Of a DNA stretch of 64,000 nucleotides, positions 18,573 through 27,542 are shown in pieces (within the stretch, counting starts at the first letter, position 1; each line of letters starts with the position of its first letter). The notes beneath the pieces were generated by a model. The model had not been told where the DNA came from. It did not search any database and worked only from the letters and a program-made list of their open reading frames with translations. The stretch is from Neptunitalea chrysea. GTDB lineage: Bacteria; Bacteroidota; Bacteroidia; Flavobacteriales; Flavobacteriaceae. The position numbers and the translations under genes are program-made. The stretch spans positions 104,117 through 168,116 of the forward strand of contig NZ_BRVP01000008.1 of the NCBI RefSeq assembly GCF_027924145.1, given 5' to 3'.

Positions 18573-18805
18573 TTTAAGTATTTGAAATTTGCACTAAAAT
18601 ACGATAAATAGCCTGTTTTATTAAAATAATTTCAAACTTTGCAAAAGCTGTTCATTTCTTTCGAAATTCGAATGAGAGACATTTTTATAGTACATTCTTT
18701 TCATTGAAGATCAGTCTTAAAATAAGTAAATACTCGAGGTAAGTACACAAAGTAATTAATAAGATTTACATTTCTATTTTGAAAAAAGTCTCAGTGAATT
18801 TAATC

Positions 18806-18835
18806 TCGATTATCGAATAAACTCAATTATTGAGT
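18806..18835 (+). promoter_or_regulatory. Twin palindromes upstream of recG
   Basis: TCGATTATCGA (18806-18816) and ACTCAATTATTGAGT (18821-18835) are both perfect palindromes around a central T, with centres 17 bases apart. They share the pattern CTCrATTATyGA. They end 20 bases before the recG start codon, a position that suggests regulator binding. No firm TAnnTTTG element is visible here. Confidence 0.45.
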
Positions 18836-18855
18836 AAATTGGCTAAATTAGCTGC

Positions 18856-20961
18856 ATGAATCCTAATTTTTTAAATACACCTATTGATTATTTAAAACGA
18901 GTTGGTCCTCAACGTGCTAGCTTGTTAAAACAAGAATTGGGAATTCATACCTATCAGGATATTATTAATTTTTTCCCAAATAAATACATTGATAAAACCA
19001 GCTATTATAAAATCAACCAATTACAACGTAACACTGCCGAAGTACAAATTGTTGGCAAAGTAGTACACTTAAAGATGGTTGAGCAAAAGCGAGGAAAGCG
19101 GCTGGTTGCTAAATTTATTGATGATACCGGAGAAATGGAACTGGTTTGGTTTAAAGGTCATAAATGGATAAAAGAAGGCCTAAAACTTAATACCCCTTAT
19201 GTAATTTACGGCAAATGCAATTGGTTTAATGGTATGTTTAGTATTCCACACCCTGAAATGGAATTGTTGGAAGACCACAAAGCAAGTCTTAAAACAGCTA
19301 TGCAACCCGTATACCCTAGTACCGAAAAGCTAACAAAAACAGGGATTACTAACAAGGTAATGAATCAACTTATTCAGGAATTATTTCTTGCATCTGGTGG
19401 TAAATTTTACGATACGCTTCCTAAATATTTATTAGAAGAATTAAAGCTTATAAACAAGGCTGAAGCCTTGTTTAATATTCATTTCCCAAAAACCAGCGAA
19501 GCATTAGCTAAAGCCCAGTACCGTTTAAAGTTTGAAGAACTGTTTTACATACAGTTGCAATTAATTTTAAAAAATTTAATACGCAAACAAAAGATAAAAG
19601 GGTTTGCTTTTGATAAAGTGGGGGAATTGTTCAACGATTTTTATAACAATCATCTTCCCTTTGACCTTACCAATGCACAGAAAAGAGTTATAAAAGAAAT
19701 ACGTAAAGATTTAGGCAGCAATGCCCAAATGAACCGATTATTACAAGGAGATGTAGGTAGTGGTAAAACAATTGTCGCTTTATTAACCGCCCTACTAGCC
19801 ATAGACAATGGTTTTCAGGCATGTATTATGGCTCCTACCGAAATTTTGGCGACTCAGCATTATAACGGTCTAATTGAATTAGTGACTGAGTTACCAATAC
19901 AAATCAATCTTTTAACAGGATCTACCAAAACGGCTAACCGCAAAGAAATACATAAAGCCTTAGAAGAAGGTACTCTCCATATACTTATAGGTACTCATGC
20001 GATCTTAGAAGATAAAGTAAAGTTTAAAAATTTAGGGTTGGCAATTATAGATGAGCAACATCGCTTTGGTGTTGCACAGCGAGCTAAGCTATGGCACAAA
20101 AATGATATTCCGCCTCATATATTGGTAATGACAGCTACCCCTATCCCAAGAACACTGGCTATGAGTTTATACGGCGATTTGGATATCTCTGTTATCGATG
20201 AATTGCCTCCGGGAAGGAAACCTATTAAAACAGTACACAGATACGACAGTAACCGATTAAAAGTATTTCAATTTATAAGGGATGAAATTGCTAAAGGCAG
20301 ACAGATATATGTAGTATACCCGTTAATACAAGAATCAGAAACCTTAGATTATAAAGATTTAATGGATGGTTACGAAAGTATTGCGCGTGATTTTCCTTCT
20401 CCGAAATATCAAATATCTATAGTACATGGCCAAATGAAACCGGCTGATAAAGACTATGAGATGGAGCGTTTTGTAAAAGGTGAAACGCAGATAATGGTTG
20501 CCACAACCGTGATAGAAGTGGGTGTTAATGTTCCTAACGCCTCAGTAATGATTATTGAAAGTGCCGAACGTTTTGGTTTATCGCAATTACATCAATTGCG
20601 AGGAAGAGTTGGTAGAGGTGCAGAACAGAGTTTCTGCATTTTAATGACCGGACATAAGTTATCTGACGATTCTAAAACTCGCTTAGAAACTATGGTAAAA
20701 ACCAATGACGGTTTTGAAATTGCAGAGGTAGACTTAAAACTAAGAGGTCCTGGTGATATTATGGGAACCCAACAAAGTGGGGTACTCAATTTAAAAATAG
20801 CAGATATTGTGAAAGACAATGATATTTTAAAAACCGCAAGGTATTACGCTATGAGAACTTTAAAAGACGATCCTAATTTACAACTTCCGGAAAATGCTAT
20901 AATTTTAAATACTTATAAAAAATTACAAGCAAATAAAACTATTTGGAATTATATAAGTTAA
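18856..20961 (+). CDS. recG: ATP-dependent DNA helicase RecG
   Basis: Branch-migration helicase that reverses stalled replication forks. 701 residues, normal for the family. The N-terminal wedge/OB domain (about 1-200) contains YLKRVGPQRASLL and VKFIDDTGEMELVWF-like strands. The SF2 motor carries Walker A GDVGSGKT at about 299-306, DEQH near 399, TATPIPRT, and motif VI QLRGRVGRG near 583. The downstream AEC transporter starts 4 bases after the stop, so the two form an operon. Confidence 0.96.
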   Translation: MNPNFLNTPIDYLKRVGPQRASLLKQELGIHTYQDIINFFPNKYIDKTSYYKINQLQRNTAEVQIVGKVVHLKMVEQKRGKRLVAKFIDDTGEMELVWFKGHKWIKEGLKLNTPYVIYGKCNWFNGMFSIPHPEMELLEDHKASLKTAMQPVYPSTEKLTKTGITNKVMNQLIQELFLASGGKFYDTLPKYLLEELKLINKAEALFNIHFPKTSEALAKAQYRLKFEELFYIQLQLILKNLIRKQKIKGFAFDKVGELFNDFYNNHLPFDLTNAQKRVIKEIRKDLGSNAQMNRLLQGDVGSGKTIVALLTALLAIDNGFQACIMAPTEILATQHYNGLIELVTELPIQINLLTGSTKTANRKEIHKALEEGTLHILIGTHAILEDKVKFKNLGLAIIDEQHRFGVAQRAKLWHKNDIPPHILVMTATPIPRTLAMSLYGDLDISVIDELPPGRKPIKTVHRYDSNRLKVFQFIRDEIAKGRQIYVVYPLIQESETLDYKDLMDGYESIARDFPSPKYQISIVHGQMKPADKDYEMERFVKGETQIMVATTVIEVGVNVPNASVMIIESAERFGLSQLHQLRGRVGRGAEQSFCILMTGHKLSDDSKTRLETMVKTNDGFEIAEVDLKLRGPGDIMGTQQSGVLNLKIADIVKDNDILKTARYYAMRTLKDDPNLQLPENAIILNTYKKLQANKTIWNYIS

Positions 20962-20965
20962 ACGT

Positions 20966-21862
20966 ATGATCAATTTTGTAGTTATATTTTTTTGCGTCAT
21001 AACCGGTGTAGTATTAAAAAAATATAAAAAACTACCTCAAGACTCTCATAAATCAGTTAATGCCTGGTTAATGAATATTGCACTACCCGCAATTGCCCTA
21101 AAATACATTCCAAAAATTGAATGGAGCACTGAACTTATTTTCCCCTTACTAATGCCTTTATTTGTATGGCTGGGAGCTGCTCTTTTTATTCATTTAGTAG
21201 CCAAGAGATATGCTATGTCTCCTGCTACTAAAACAGTATTATTATTAGTAAGTGGTTTAGGGAATACTTCTTTTTTAGGATTTCCATTAACCCAAGCTTA
21301 TTATCATGAAGAAGGATTAAAAATTGCTGTTCTATGTGATCAGGCTTGCTTTATTATTACCGCAACTTTTGGTATAATTGTAGCCGTAAAGGCTTCTCAA
21401 AACAAAAAAATTAAACCTTCTTTTTTACTAAAAAAAGTGTTTAGCTTCCCTCCTTTTGTGATTTCTTTATGTGCATTACTCATTTCTATAATTTCTTTTG
21501 ATATCTCATTTCTAGATCCATTTTTAAATATTATAGGAGCTACTTTAATACCATTGGCCCTATTTTCAGTAGGACTACAATTAAGTATTAAAGAGTGGAG
21601 AACAGACATAAGGCTCATAAGTTACAGCTTATTATACAAGCTATTATTGGCTCCACTACTTATTTTAGGAATTAGTATTTTTATAGAAACCAGCAAGTTA
21701 ACACATCAAGTAACCATTTTAGAGGCTGCTATGGCTCCTATGGTTACCGGAGCCATTATTGCTGCAGACTATAATTTAAACCCAAAATTGGCAAATATGA
21801 TACTTGGAATAGGAATTCCTATTTCCCTTATTACTACATTTATATGGTCACTTATTATATAA
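20966..21862 (+). CDS. AEC-family transporter
   Basis: 298 residues with about ten hydrophobic segments, the two-bundle layout of the auxin efflux carrier (AEC) family. LVSGLGNTSFLGFPL near 91-105 and the mirrored AAMAPMVTGAIIAADYNL near 251-268 are the family's crossover segments with helix-breaking Gly/Pro. Bacterial members export organic acids or other small molecules; the substrate here is unknown. It starts 4 bases after recG, yet no functional link to recG is apparent. Confidence 0.85.
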   Translation: MINFVVIFFCVITGVVLKKYKKLPQDSHKSVNAWLMNIALPAIALKYIPKIEWSTELIFPLLMPLFVWLGAALFIHLVAKRYAMSPATKTVLLLVSGLGNTSFLGFPLTQAYYHEEGLKIAVLCDQACFIITATFGIIVAVKASQNKKIKPSFLLKKVFSFPPFVISLCALLISIISFDISFLDPFLNIIGATLIPLALFSVGLQLSIKEWRTDIRLISYSLLYKLLLAPLLILGISIFIETSKLTHQVTILEAAMAPMVTGAIIAADYNLNPKLANMILGIGIPISLITTFIWSLII

Positions 21863-21913
21863 CACTGTGGTAATCTTTACGTAAAAATGGCTTTAAAATA
21901 GCATTACTATTAC

Positions 21914-21921
21914 TATATTTG
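21914..21921 (+). promoter_or_regulatory. -7 element of pheT
   Basis: TATATTTG, 20 bases before the ATG at 21941, matches TAnnTTTG. Confidence 0.55.
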
Positions 21922-21940
21922 GCATCTCAAAAATTGTACG

Positions 21941-24367
21941 ATGAAAATTTCATATAACTGGTTAAAACAATTTATTAAGGTAGACTGGAATTCGGAACAA
22001 ACTGCTGAATTACTAACAGATTTAGGATTAGAAGTAGAAGGTGTAGATACCTTTGAATCTGTTAAAGGCGGCTTGAAAGGTATAGTTGTTGGACACGTTT
22101 TAGAATGTGAACAGCACCCTAATGCAGACCGATTAAAAGTAACTAAGGTAAATATAGGAAACGATACCGTTGTACAAATTGTTTGTGGAGCTCCTAATGT
22201 AGCTAAAGGACAAAAAGTACCGGTAGCAACTATTGGTACTGTATTGTACGATGAAAAAGGAGAATCCTGGACCATTAAAAAGGGGAAAATTAGAGGAGAG
22301 GAAAGTTTTGGAATGATTTGCGCTGAAGACGAATTAGGTCTTGGTAAAGGTCATGATGGAATTATGATCTTAGATGAGACTTTAGTACCTGGTACTCCGT
22401 GTGCCGAGCTTTTTGAAGTAGAATCTGATGAAGTTTTCGAAATTGGATTAACTCCAAATCGTGCAGATGCCATGAGTCATTATGGTGTAGCACGTGATTT
22501 AAAAGCTGGCCTTTTACAAAAAGAAATTCATAACGAATTAATCTCTCCATCAGTAAGTAGTTTTCATGTAGATAACAGGACTCTTAAAATTGATGTTGAA
22601 ATTGAAAATGGTGAACTATGTCCGAGATATTGTGGTGTTACTATTAGCGATATTGATGTAAAAGAATCTCCTACATGGATTAAAAACAGATTAAAAGCGA
22701 TTGGTTTAACTCCTAAAAATAACATCGTTGATATTACAAACTATGTAATGCACGAATTAGGTCAGCCTCTACATGCTTTTGATGCCAATAAAATTACAGG
22801 GCATAAAATAATAGTTAAGAAAGCCACTCCCGAAACTAAATTCACAACACTAGATGATGTTGAAAGAACATTAGATGATAAAGATTTAATGATTTATGAC
22901 AACGAAAAACCAATTTGTATTGCTGGTGTTTTTGGAGGTAAAAAATCTGGAGTTACAGAACATACCAGTGCTATATTTTTAGAAAGTGCTTATTTTAATC
23001 CAGTTTCAGTTAGAAAAACAGCTAAAAAACACGGATTAAATACAGATGCATCTTTCCGTTTTGAACGCGGGATTGATATTAATTTTACTAAATATGCTTT
23101 ACTACGTGCTGCGTTATTAATAAAACAGATAGCAGGCGGACAAATTACTTCTGAGGTAATTGACATGTACCCTAAGAAATTTGAAGATTTTCAGGTATTC
23201 TTAACCTTTGAAAAAGTAAATAAATTAGTTGGACAAAACTTAGATACAGAAACCATAAAATCTATTTTATCTTCTTTAGAAATTAAGGTAAATAGCGTTA
23301 CCGAAGCCGGTATTGGTTTAACGATTCCTTCTTACAGAGTTGATGTACAAAGAGAAGCTGATGTAATCGAGGAAATACTAAGAGTTTACGGCTATAATAA
23401 CATTGAATTCTCAGATAAGTTGAACGCCTCTATGGCTAACTCTTCAAAGTTTGACGATTATAAAATTCAAAACATTATCTCAAGTCAATTGATTGCTCAA
23501 GGGTATAATGAAATTATGTCTAACAGTTTAACTACGGCTAATTATATAGCATTAAGTGATCAGTTAAACGAAGAACATAATGTAACTATGCTAAACCCAT
23601 TAAGTAGTGATTTATTGGTAATGCGTCAATCACTATTATTCTCAGGATTAGAATCAATTGCCTACAACATAAATAGAAAGCGTACCGATCTAAAATTCTT
23701 TGAATTTGGTAAATCTTACCATAAATACGATAGTTACCAAGAGCAAAAACACCTAGGCCTATATGTTACCGGAAACAGGTATGAAGAAAACTGGAATACA
23801 GAAGTAAAACCAACTGAATTCTTCTACTTAAAAGGCACTATTGAAACTATATTAAGTAGACTAGGTATTACTAAGGTAAAGTCAACTCCTGCAAAGAATG
23901 ATATTTTCTCTGAAGGACTTGCTTTTGTATTTGCTAAAAACACAAAACTTGTTGAGTTTGGTAAAGTTAAAAGACAGGTTTTAAAAGCATTTGATATTAA
24001 ACAAGAGGTATTATACGCAGATTTTAACTGGGATGCCATTTTAGAGGTTGCGGCCTACCAAAAAATAAAGTTTACAGATATACCTAAATATCCAGCAGTT
24101 AGAAGAGATCTTGCGTTGCTATTAGACGATAATGTAAGTTTTGACGATATTTATAAAGTAGCTACCCAAAGTGAAAAGGCTCTTTTAAAAGAAGTTAGCT
24201 TATTTGATGTATATGAAGGTGACAAATTACCTAAAGGCAAAAAAAGTTACGCTATCAGCTTTATTTTACAAAATGAAAAGCAAACATTAACAGACAAGCA
24301 AATTGATAAGGTAATGAGTAAATTACAAACTAATTTTGAAAAGCAATTTGCAGCTACTTTACGTTAA
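21941..24367 (+). CDS. pheT: Phenylalanine-tRNA ligase beta subunit
   Basis: Forms the alpha2-beta2 enzyme that charges tRNA-Phe. 808 residues, the usual bacterial length. The N-terminal tRNA-binding OB domain (about 40-155) includes VLECEQHPNADRLKVTKVNIG and VCGAPNV. The B3/B4 editing domain follows (ISDIDVKESPTW, VDITNYVMHELGQPLHAFD), then the B5 domain near 400-475, and the C-terminal anticodon-binding domain starts at FTDIPKYPAVRRDLALLL. pheS is not in the window, so the subunit genes are separated as in many Bacteroidota. Ends in a strong terminator. Confidence 0.97.
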   Translation: MKISYNWLKQFIKVDWNSEQTAELLTDLGLEVEGVDTFESVKGGLKGIVVGHVLECEQHPNADRLKVTKVNIGNDTVVQIVCGAPNVAKGQKVPVATIGTVLYDEKGESWTIKKGKIRGEESFGMICAEDELGLGKGHDGIMILDETLVPGTPCAELFEVESDEVFEIGLTPNRADAMSHYGVARDLKAGLLQKEIHNELISPSVSSFHVDNRTLKIDVEIENGELCPRYCGVTISDIDVKESPTWIKNRLKAIGLTPKNNIVDITNYVMHELGQPLHAFDANKITGHKIIVKKATPETKFTTLDDVERTLDDKDLMIYDNEKPICIAGVFGGKKSGVTEHTSAIFLESAYFNPVSVRKTAKKHGLNTDASFRFERGIDINFTKYALLRAALLIKQIAGGQITSEVIDMYPKKFEDFQVFLTFEKVNKLVGQNLDTETIKSILSSLEIKVNSVTEAGIGLTIPSYRVDVQREADVIEEILRVYGYNNIEFSDKLNASMANSSKFDDYKIQNIISSQLIAQGYNEIMSNSLTTANYIALSDQLNEEHNVTMLNPLSSDLLVMRQSLLFSGLESIAYNINRKRTDLKFFEFGKSYHKYDSYQEQKHLGLYVTGNRYEENWNTEVKPTEFFYLKGTIETILSRLGITKVKSTPAKNDIFSEGLAFVFAKNTKLVEFGKVKRQVLKAFDIKQEVLYADFNWDAILEVAAYQKIKFTDIPKYPAVRRDLALLLDDNVSFDDIYKVATQSEKALLKEVSLFDVYEGDKLPKGKKSYAISFILQNEKQTLTDKQIDKVMSKLQTNFEKQFAATLR

Positions 24368-24389
24368 TTAACAAAAACAACATAAATAT

Positions 24390-24423
24390 AAAAGCCTTTG
24401 TAATTATAATTACAAAGGCTTTT
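24390..24423 (+). terminator. Terminator after pheT
   Basis: A 34-base perfect palindrome with AAAAGCC / GGCTTTT outer arms followed by T. Confidence 0.85.
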
Positions 24424-24564
24424 TAATTTCAGGTTATCTCCTTCATTAATTATCATGTTAACTACCTGAAATTTTTAAACATGGGAAACAACAATTAGTT
24501 AACTTCATTATTTAGTTCTTAGTATCAATTTTAACGTTATTAAGTGATTTTATATATCCCTTAA

Positions 24565-25131
24565 CATTTTTACGCTTTTTCTGCTCTTGATATCTCCTAC
24601 CTAAATAGTCGTATTTATCATATCAACGAAATAAAGGATATATGTATTAGTTACCGTTTACGTTTTTTAACCACTTCTTTATTTAAAGGTATCTTTCCAT
24701 CAGAAGCTCTAGACTCTATTACTAATTTAGAAAGTATTCATAACATTCAACTACAAAACTTGTTTTTGATGGCTCCACGAAAATATTTTAAACTTGAAAA
24801 CGTCGATGACCTGTTACTTTTTGCCCCTATAGGAAATGGCTATTACTACTTAATACACAAATAGGGAAATGACCTTAATCCGTTTAGAAAGCTGTTAATA
24901 TTACCTTTTAAAAATTTCTTAAACCTTATAATATTCCTAGTTTTTATAAGTTTTTTAATAACTAAAACGCTACCTTTATATATGTTTACTAACAATCCTG
25001 AACCTTCCCACTTCTGGATTATTTTACTTTTTATGGTTAAAGGAGTAATTGGACTATCCTTATATTTTGGGTTTGTAAAAGGCAAAAATGTTAGTAGTTT
25101 AAGTTGGAATAGTAACTATTATAATGCGTAG
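24565..25131 (+). pseudogene. Membrane-protein pseudogene with an internal TAG
   Basis: One frame stays open from 24565 to 25131 except for TAG at 24862-24864. It encodes a soluble first part (SLFKGIFPSEALDSI, then KYFKLENVDDLLLFAPIG and YYYLIHK), the TAG, then GNDLNPFRKLLILPF, two hydrophobic segments and the ending SLSWNSNYYNA. From memory of flavobacterial homologues the sequence at the stop should read HKWGNDL, so TGG has become TAG. The frame also has no good start codon at its 5' end. The intact family is a two-helix membrane protein of unknown function that often precedes a DUF2007 gene, as it does here. Confidence 0.75.
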
Positions 25132-25136
25132 AAATT

Positions 25137-25364
25137 ATGAAAGATTTTGAAAAAATTTTTGAGGGGTCAAGTATTGCAGCTCAACAAATCGTAAGTATTC
25201 TTGAAGAAAATAATATAGAACCTATAATTAAAGACGAAACAGAATCTGGAAGGCTAGCAGGTTTTGCGCCTAAGATTATTAATAATGTACAAGTATTTGT
25301 ACATAAAAATGAACTAGATAAAGGAAAAGCAATTGTTACCTCTTTTGAACAAGAAAATGTTTAA
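25137..25364 (+). CDS. DUF2007 domain-containing protein
   Basis: 75 residues, a single small alpha/beta DUF2007 domain: an opening helix that samples the cell's own variant (SIAAQQIVSILEENNIEPIIKDE), then a strand and helix with VQVFVHKNELDKGKAIV. The family is often labelled a putative signal-transducing protein, but its function is not established. It starts 5 bases after the pseudogene frame ends, so both were one transcription unit. Confidence 0.8.
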   Translation: MKDFEKIFEGSSIAAQQIVSILEENNIEPIIKDETESGRLAGFAPKIINNVQVFVHKNELDKGKAIVTSFEQENV

Positions 25365-25686
25365 AATACATGAACCTTTGTATTCAATAATATTAAGCGT
25401 TCCAAAGCTATACAACACATTATCTACCGTGCTCAAAACTAATTGAGCATTCATAAAGAAAATGTTTTAAAGGTTTTACAACAATAACCGTTAAAGCTAT
25501 AGCTATTATTAAAGAACAACTACACGAAGACTGAATAAACACTTCAGTAAAAGAAGAGAATATGTTAGTAGATATGTAATGAAGAACAGGAATAAAATCC
25601 CTTAAAAATCAAATATCTATGCAAATACTAAAAATTTAGCAACAGTACAAAAAGTAGTTGAAGAGCATACGTAGATATCATGAAAT
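25365..25686 (+). other. Gap with short interrupted frames, possibly decayed coding sequence
   Basis: The stretch after the DUF2007 gene has no intact gene. Short plus-strand frames look protein-like but are cut by stops, for example TVKAIAIIKEQLHED then a TGA then INTSVKEENMLVDM, and later KNLATVQKVVEEHT. They could be the remains of one or two genes; I do not recognise a family. Confidence 0.3.
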
Positions 25687-25716
25687 AAAAAAGACTCTCA
25701 TTTGAGAGTCTTTTTT
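25687..25716. terminator. Bidirectional terminator
   Basis: Fourteen-base arms (25687-25700 and 25703-25716) with A and T runs at both ends, between the plus-strand DUF2007 region and the minus-strand ABC-F gene. Confidence 0.85.
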
Positions 25717-25728
25717 ATTATAGTATCA

Positions 25729-27351
25729 TTAGCTATACATTTTCTCTCGTTGTTCTCTAATATTCTTATCACTCATATAATCATCAAATGATAAATATCT
25801 GTCAATAACTCCATTTGGAGTTAGTTCAATAATACGGGTAGCCACGGTTTGAGCAAACTCGTGGTCATGGGTTGTAAACAATACAGTACCCTTAAAATTC
25901 TTTAAAGAGTTATTAAAAGCAGTAATACTCTCAAGATCTAAGTGGTTAGTAGGCTCATCTAACATAACTACATTAGCTCTTAACATCATCATTCTACTTA
26001 ACATACATCTTACCTTTTCACCCCCAGACAATACATTACATTTTTTTAGTGCCTCTTCTCCACTAAATAACATTTTCCCTAAAAAACCACGTACAAATAC
26101 TTCTTCGCGCTCTTCTTCTGTTTTAGCCCATTGTCTTAACCAATCTACTAAATTAAGGTCGTTATCAAAATATTCTGAGTTATCTACTGGTAAGTACGAT
26201 TGGTTTGTAGTAACTCCCCAATTAAATTCACCAGAATCAGCCGCCATCTTACCATTAATAATTTCGTAAAATGCTATTGTTGCTCTAGAATCTCTCGAAA
26301 TTATAGCTACTTTATCACCTTTAGCAAGATTAATATCTACGCCTTTAAATAAAGCTTCTCTTTCTAAAGAAGCTGATAAATTTTCAACATTTAAAATTTG
26401 ATCTCCTGCTTCGCGCTCACGTTCAAAAATAATAGCCGGATATCTTCTACTAGAAGGCTTAATATCATCAACTTTTAATTTATCTAACATTTTCTTACGT
26501 GAAGTAGCTTGCTTAGATTTTGCCACGTTCGCACTAAAACGTTGAATAAACTCTTGTAACTCTTTTGCCTTTTCTTCTGACTTCTTATTCTGTTGTGCTC
26601 TTTGGCGAGCAGCTAACTGACTACTCTCATACCAGAATGTATAGTTACCAGAGTAATGATTAATTTTTCCAAAATCAATATCAGATATATGTGTACAAAC
26701 TGCATCTAAAAAGTGACGGTCGTGAGATACTACAATTACTGTATTATCATAGTTTGCTAAAAAGTGCTCCAACCAGTTGATTGTTTCAAAATCCAGATCA
26801 TTGGTAGGCTCATCCATGATTAACACATCAGGGTTTCCAAAAAGTGCCTGTGCCAATAACACACGTACTTTTAATTTACCATCCAAATCAGCCATTTGAG
26901 TATAGTGAAAATCTTCAGGAATCCCCAAGTTAGATAACAATGCTGCAGCATCACTATCAGCATTCCACCCGTTCATTTCTTCAAAAATAATTTGCAATTC
27001 TCCTACTCTATCAGAATCAGCATCGTTAAAATCAGGTTTTGCATATAAATCATCCATTTCCTTTTTAATAGAAAACAAATCTTTATTACCTCTAATCACA
27101 GTTTCTAATACAGTATATTCATCATAAGCATAGTGATCCTGTTCTAAAACAGACATACGCTTACCTGGCTCCAAATGCACATGCCCGCTAGTTGGATCCA
27201 TCTTTTTAGAAAGTATTTTTAAAAAGGTAGATTTTCCGGCACCATTGGCACCAATAATTCCATAACAATTCCCTTGAGTAAAAGTAACATTTACTTCATC
27301 AAAAAGCACTCTTTTACCAAATTGTACAGACAAATTTGAAACTGATAACAT
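25729..27351 (-). CDS. ABC-F family ATPase (YkpA/YbiT-like)
   Basis: Soluble twin-ATPase protein of the ABC-F group, which acts on ribosomes; this length (540) and sequence resemble YkpA/YbiT. Domain 1 has Walker A GANGAGKST at 36-44, Walker B LIMDEPTND and the switch VVSHDRHFL, but its signature reads LDGKLKVR instead of LSGGQ. A charged linker with RFSANVAKSKQATSRKK follows. Domain 2 has the canonical signature LSGGEKVR and MLDEPTNHLD, but its Walker A position reads ISRDSRATIAF, with no GK(S/T). Only one of the two composite ATP sites therefore looks complete. No membrane segments. Confidence 0.9.
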   Translation of the reverse strand: MLSVSNLSVQFGKRVLFDEVNVTFTQGNCYGIIGANGAGKSTFLKILSKKMDPTSGHVHLEPGKRMSVLEQDHYAYDEYTVLETVIRGNKDLFSIKKEMDDLYAKPDFNDADSDRVGELQIIFEEMNGWNADSDAAALLSNLGIPEDFHYTQMADLDGKLKVRVLLAQALFGNPDVLIMDEPTNDLDFETINWLEHFLANYDNTVIVVSHDRHFLDAVCTHISDIDFGKINHYSGNYTFWYESSQLAARQRAQQNKKSEEKAKELQEFIQRFSANVAKSKQATSRKKMLDKLKVDDIKPSSRRYPAIIFEREREAGDQILNVENLSASLEREALFKGVDINLAKGDKVAIISRDSRATIAFYEIINGKMAADSGEFNWGVTTNQSYLPVDNSEYFDNDLNLVDWLRQWAKTEEEREEVFVRGFLGKMLFSGEEALKKCNVLSGGEKVRCMLSRMMMLRANVVMLDEPTNHLDLESITAFNNSLKNFKGTVLFTTHDHEFAQTVATRIIELTPNGVIDRYLSFDDYMSDKNIREQREKMYS

Positions 27352-27486
27352 ATACTATATGATTATATTTTTATATTGAGCAGCAAAATTAAAAAATATA
27401 ATTACAAAGCCTATTATTACAGTAGAATATACTTATTTATAAAGTAATTTAACTACGCATTAACATGTTAGGAGGACTGTCTTTCT

Positions 27487-27494
27487 TAATTTTG
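27487..27494 (+). promoter_or_regulatory. -7 element of the thioredoxin-fold lipoprotein gene
   Basis: TAATTTTG, 49 bases before the ATG at 27543, matches TAnnTTTG. Confidence 0.5.
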
Positions 27495-27542
27495 TAATTG
27501 TTTATTTAAAAATTACGTTTTGCAAAAAAGCCAAGTAAATTT

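Noticed and set aside
24846..25085. 79-residue minus-strand frame in the membrane-protein pseudogene
   Set aside because: It lies opposite the conserved plus-strand coding sequence (two hydrophobic helices and SWNSNYYNA ending) and has no family features, so it is an antisense shadow.
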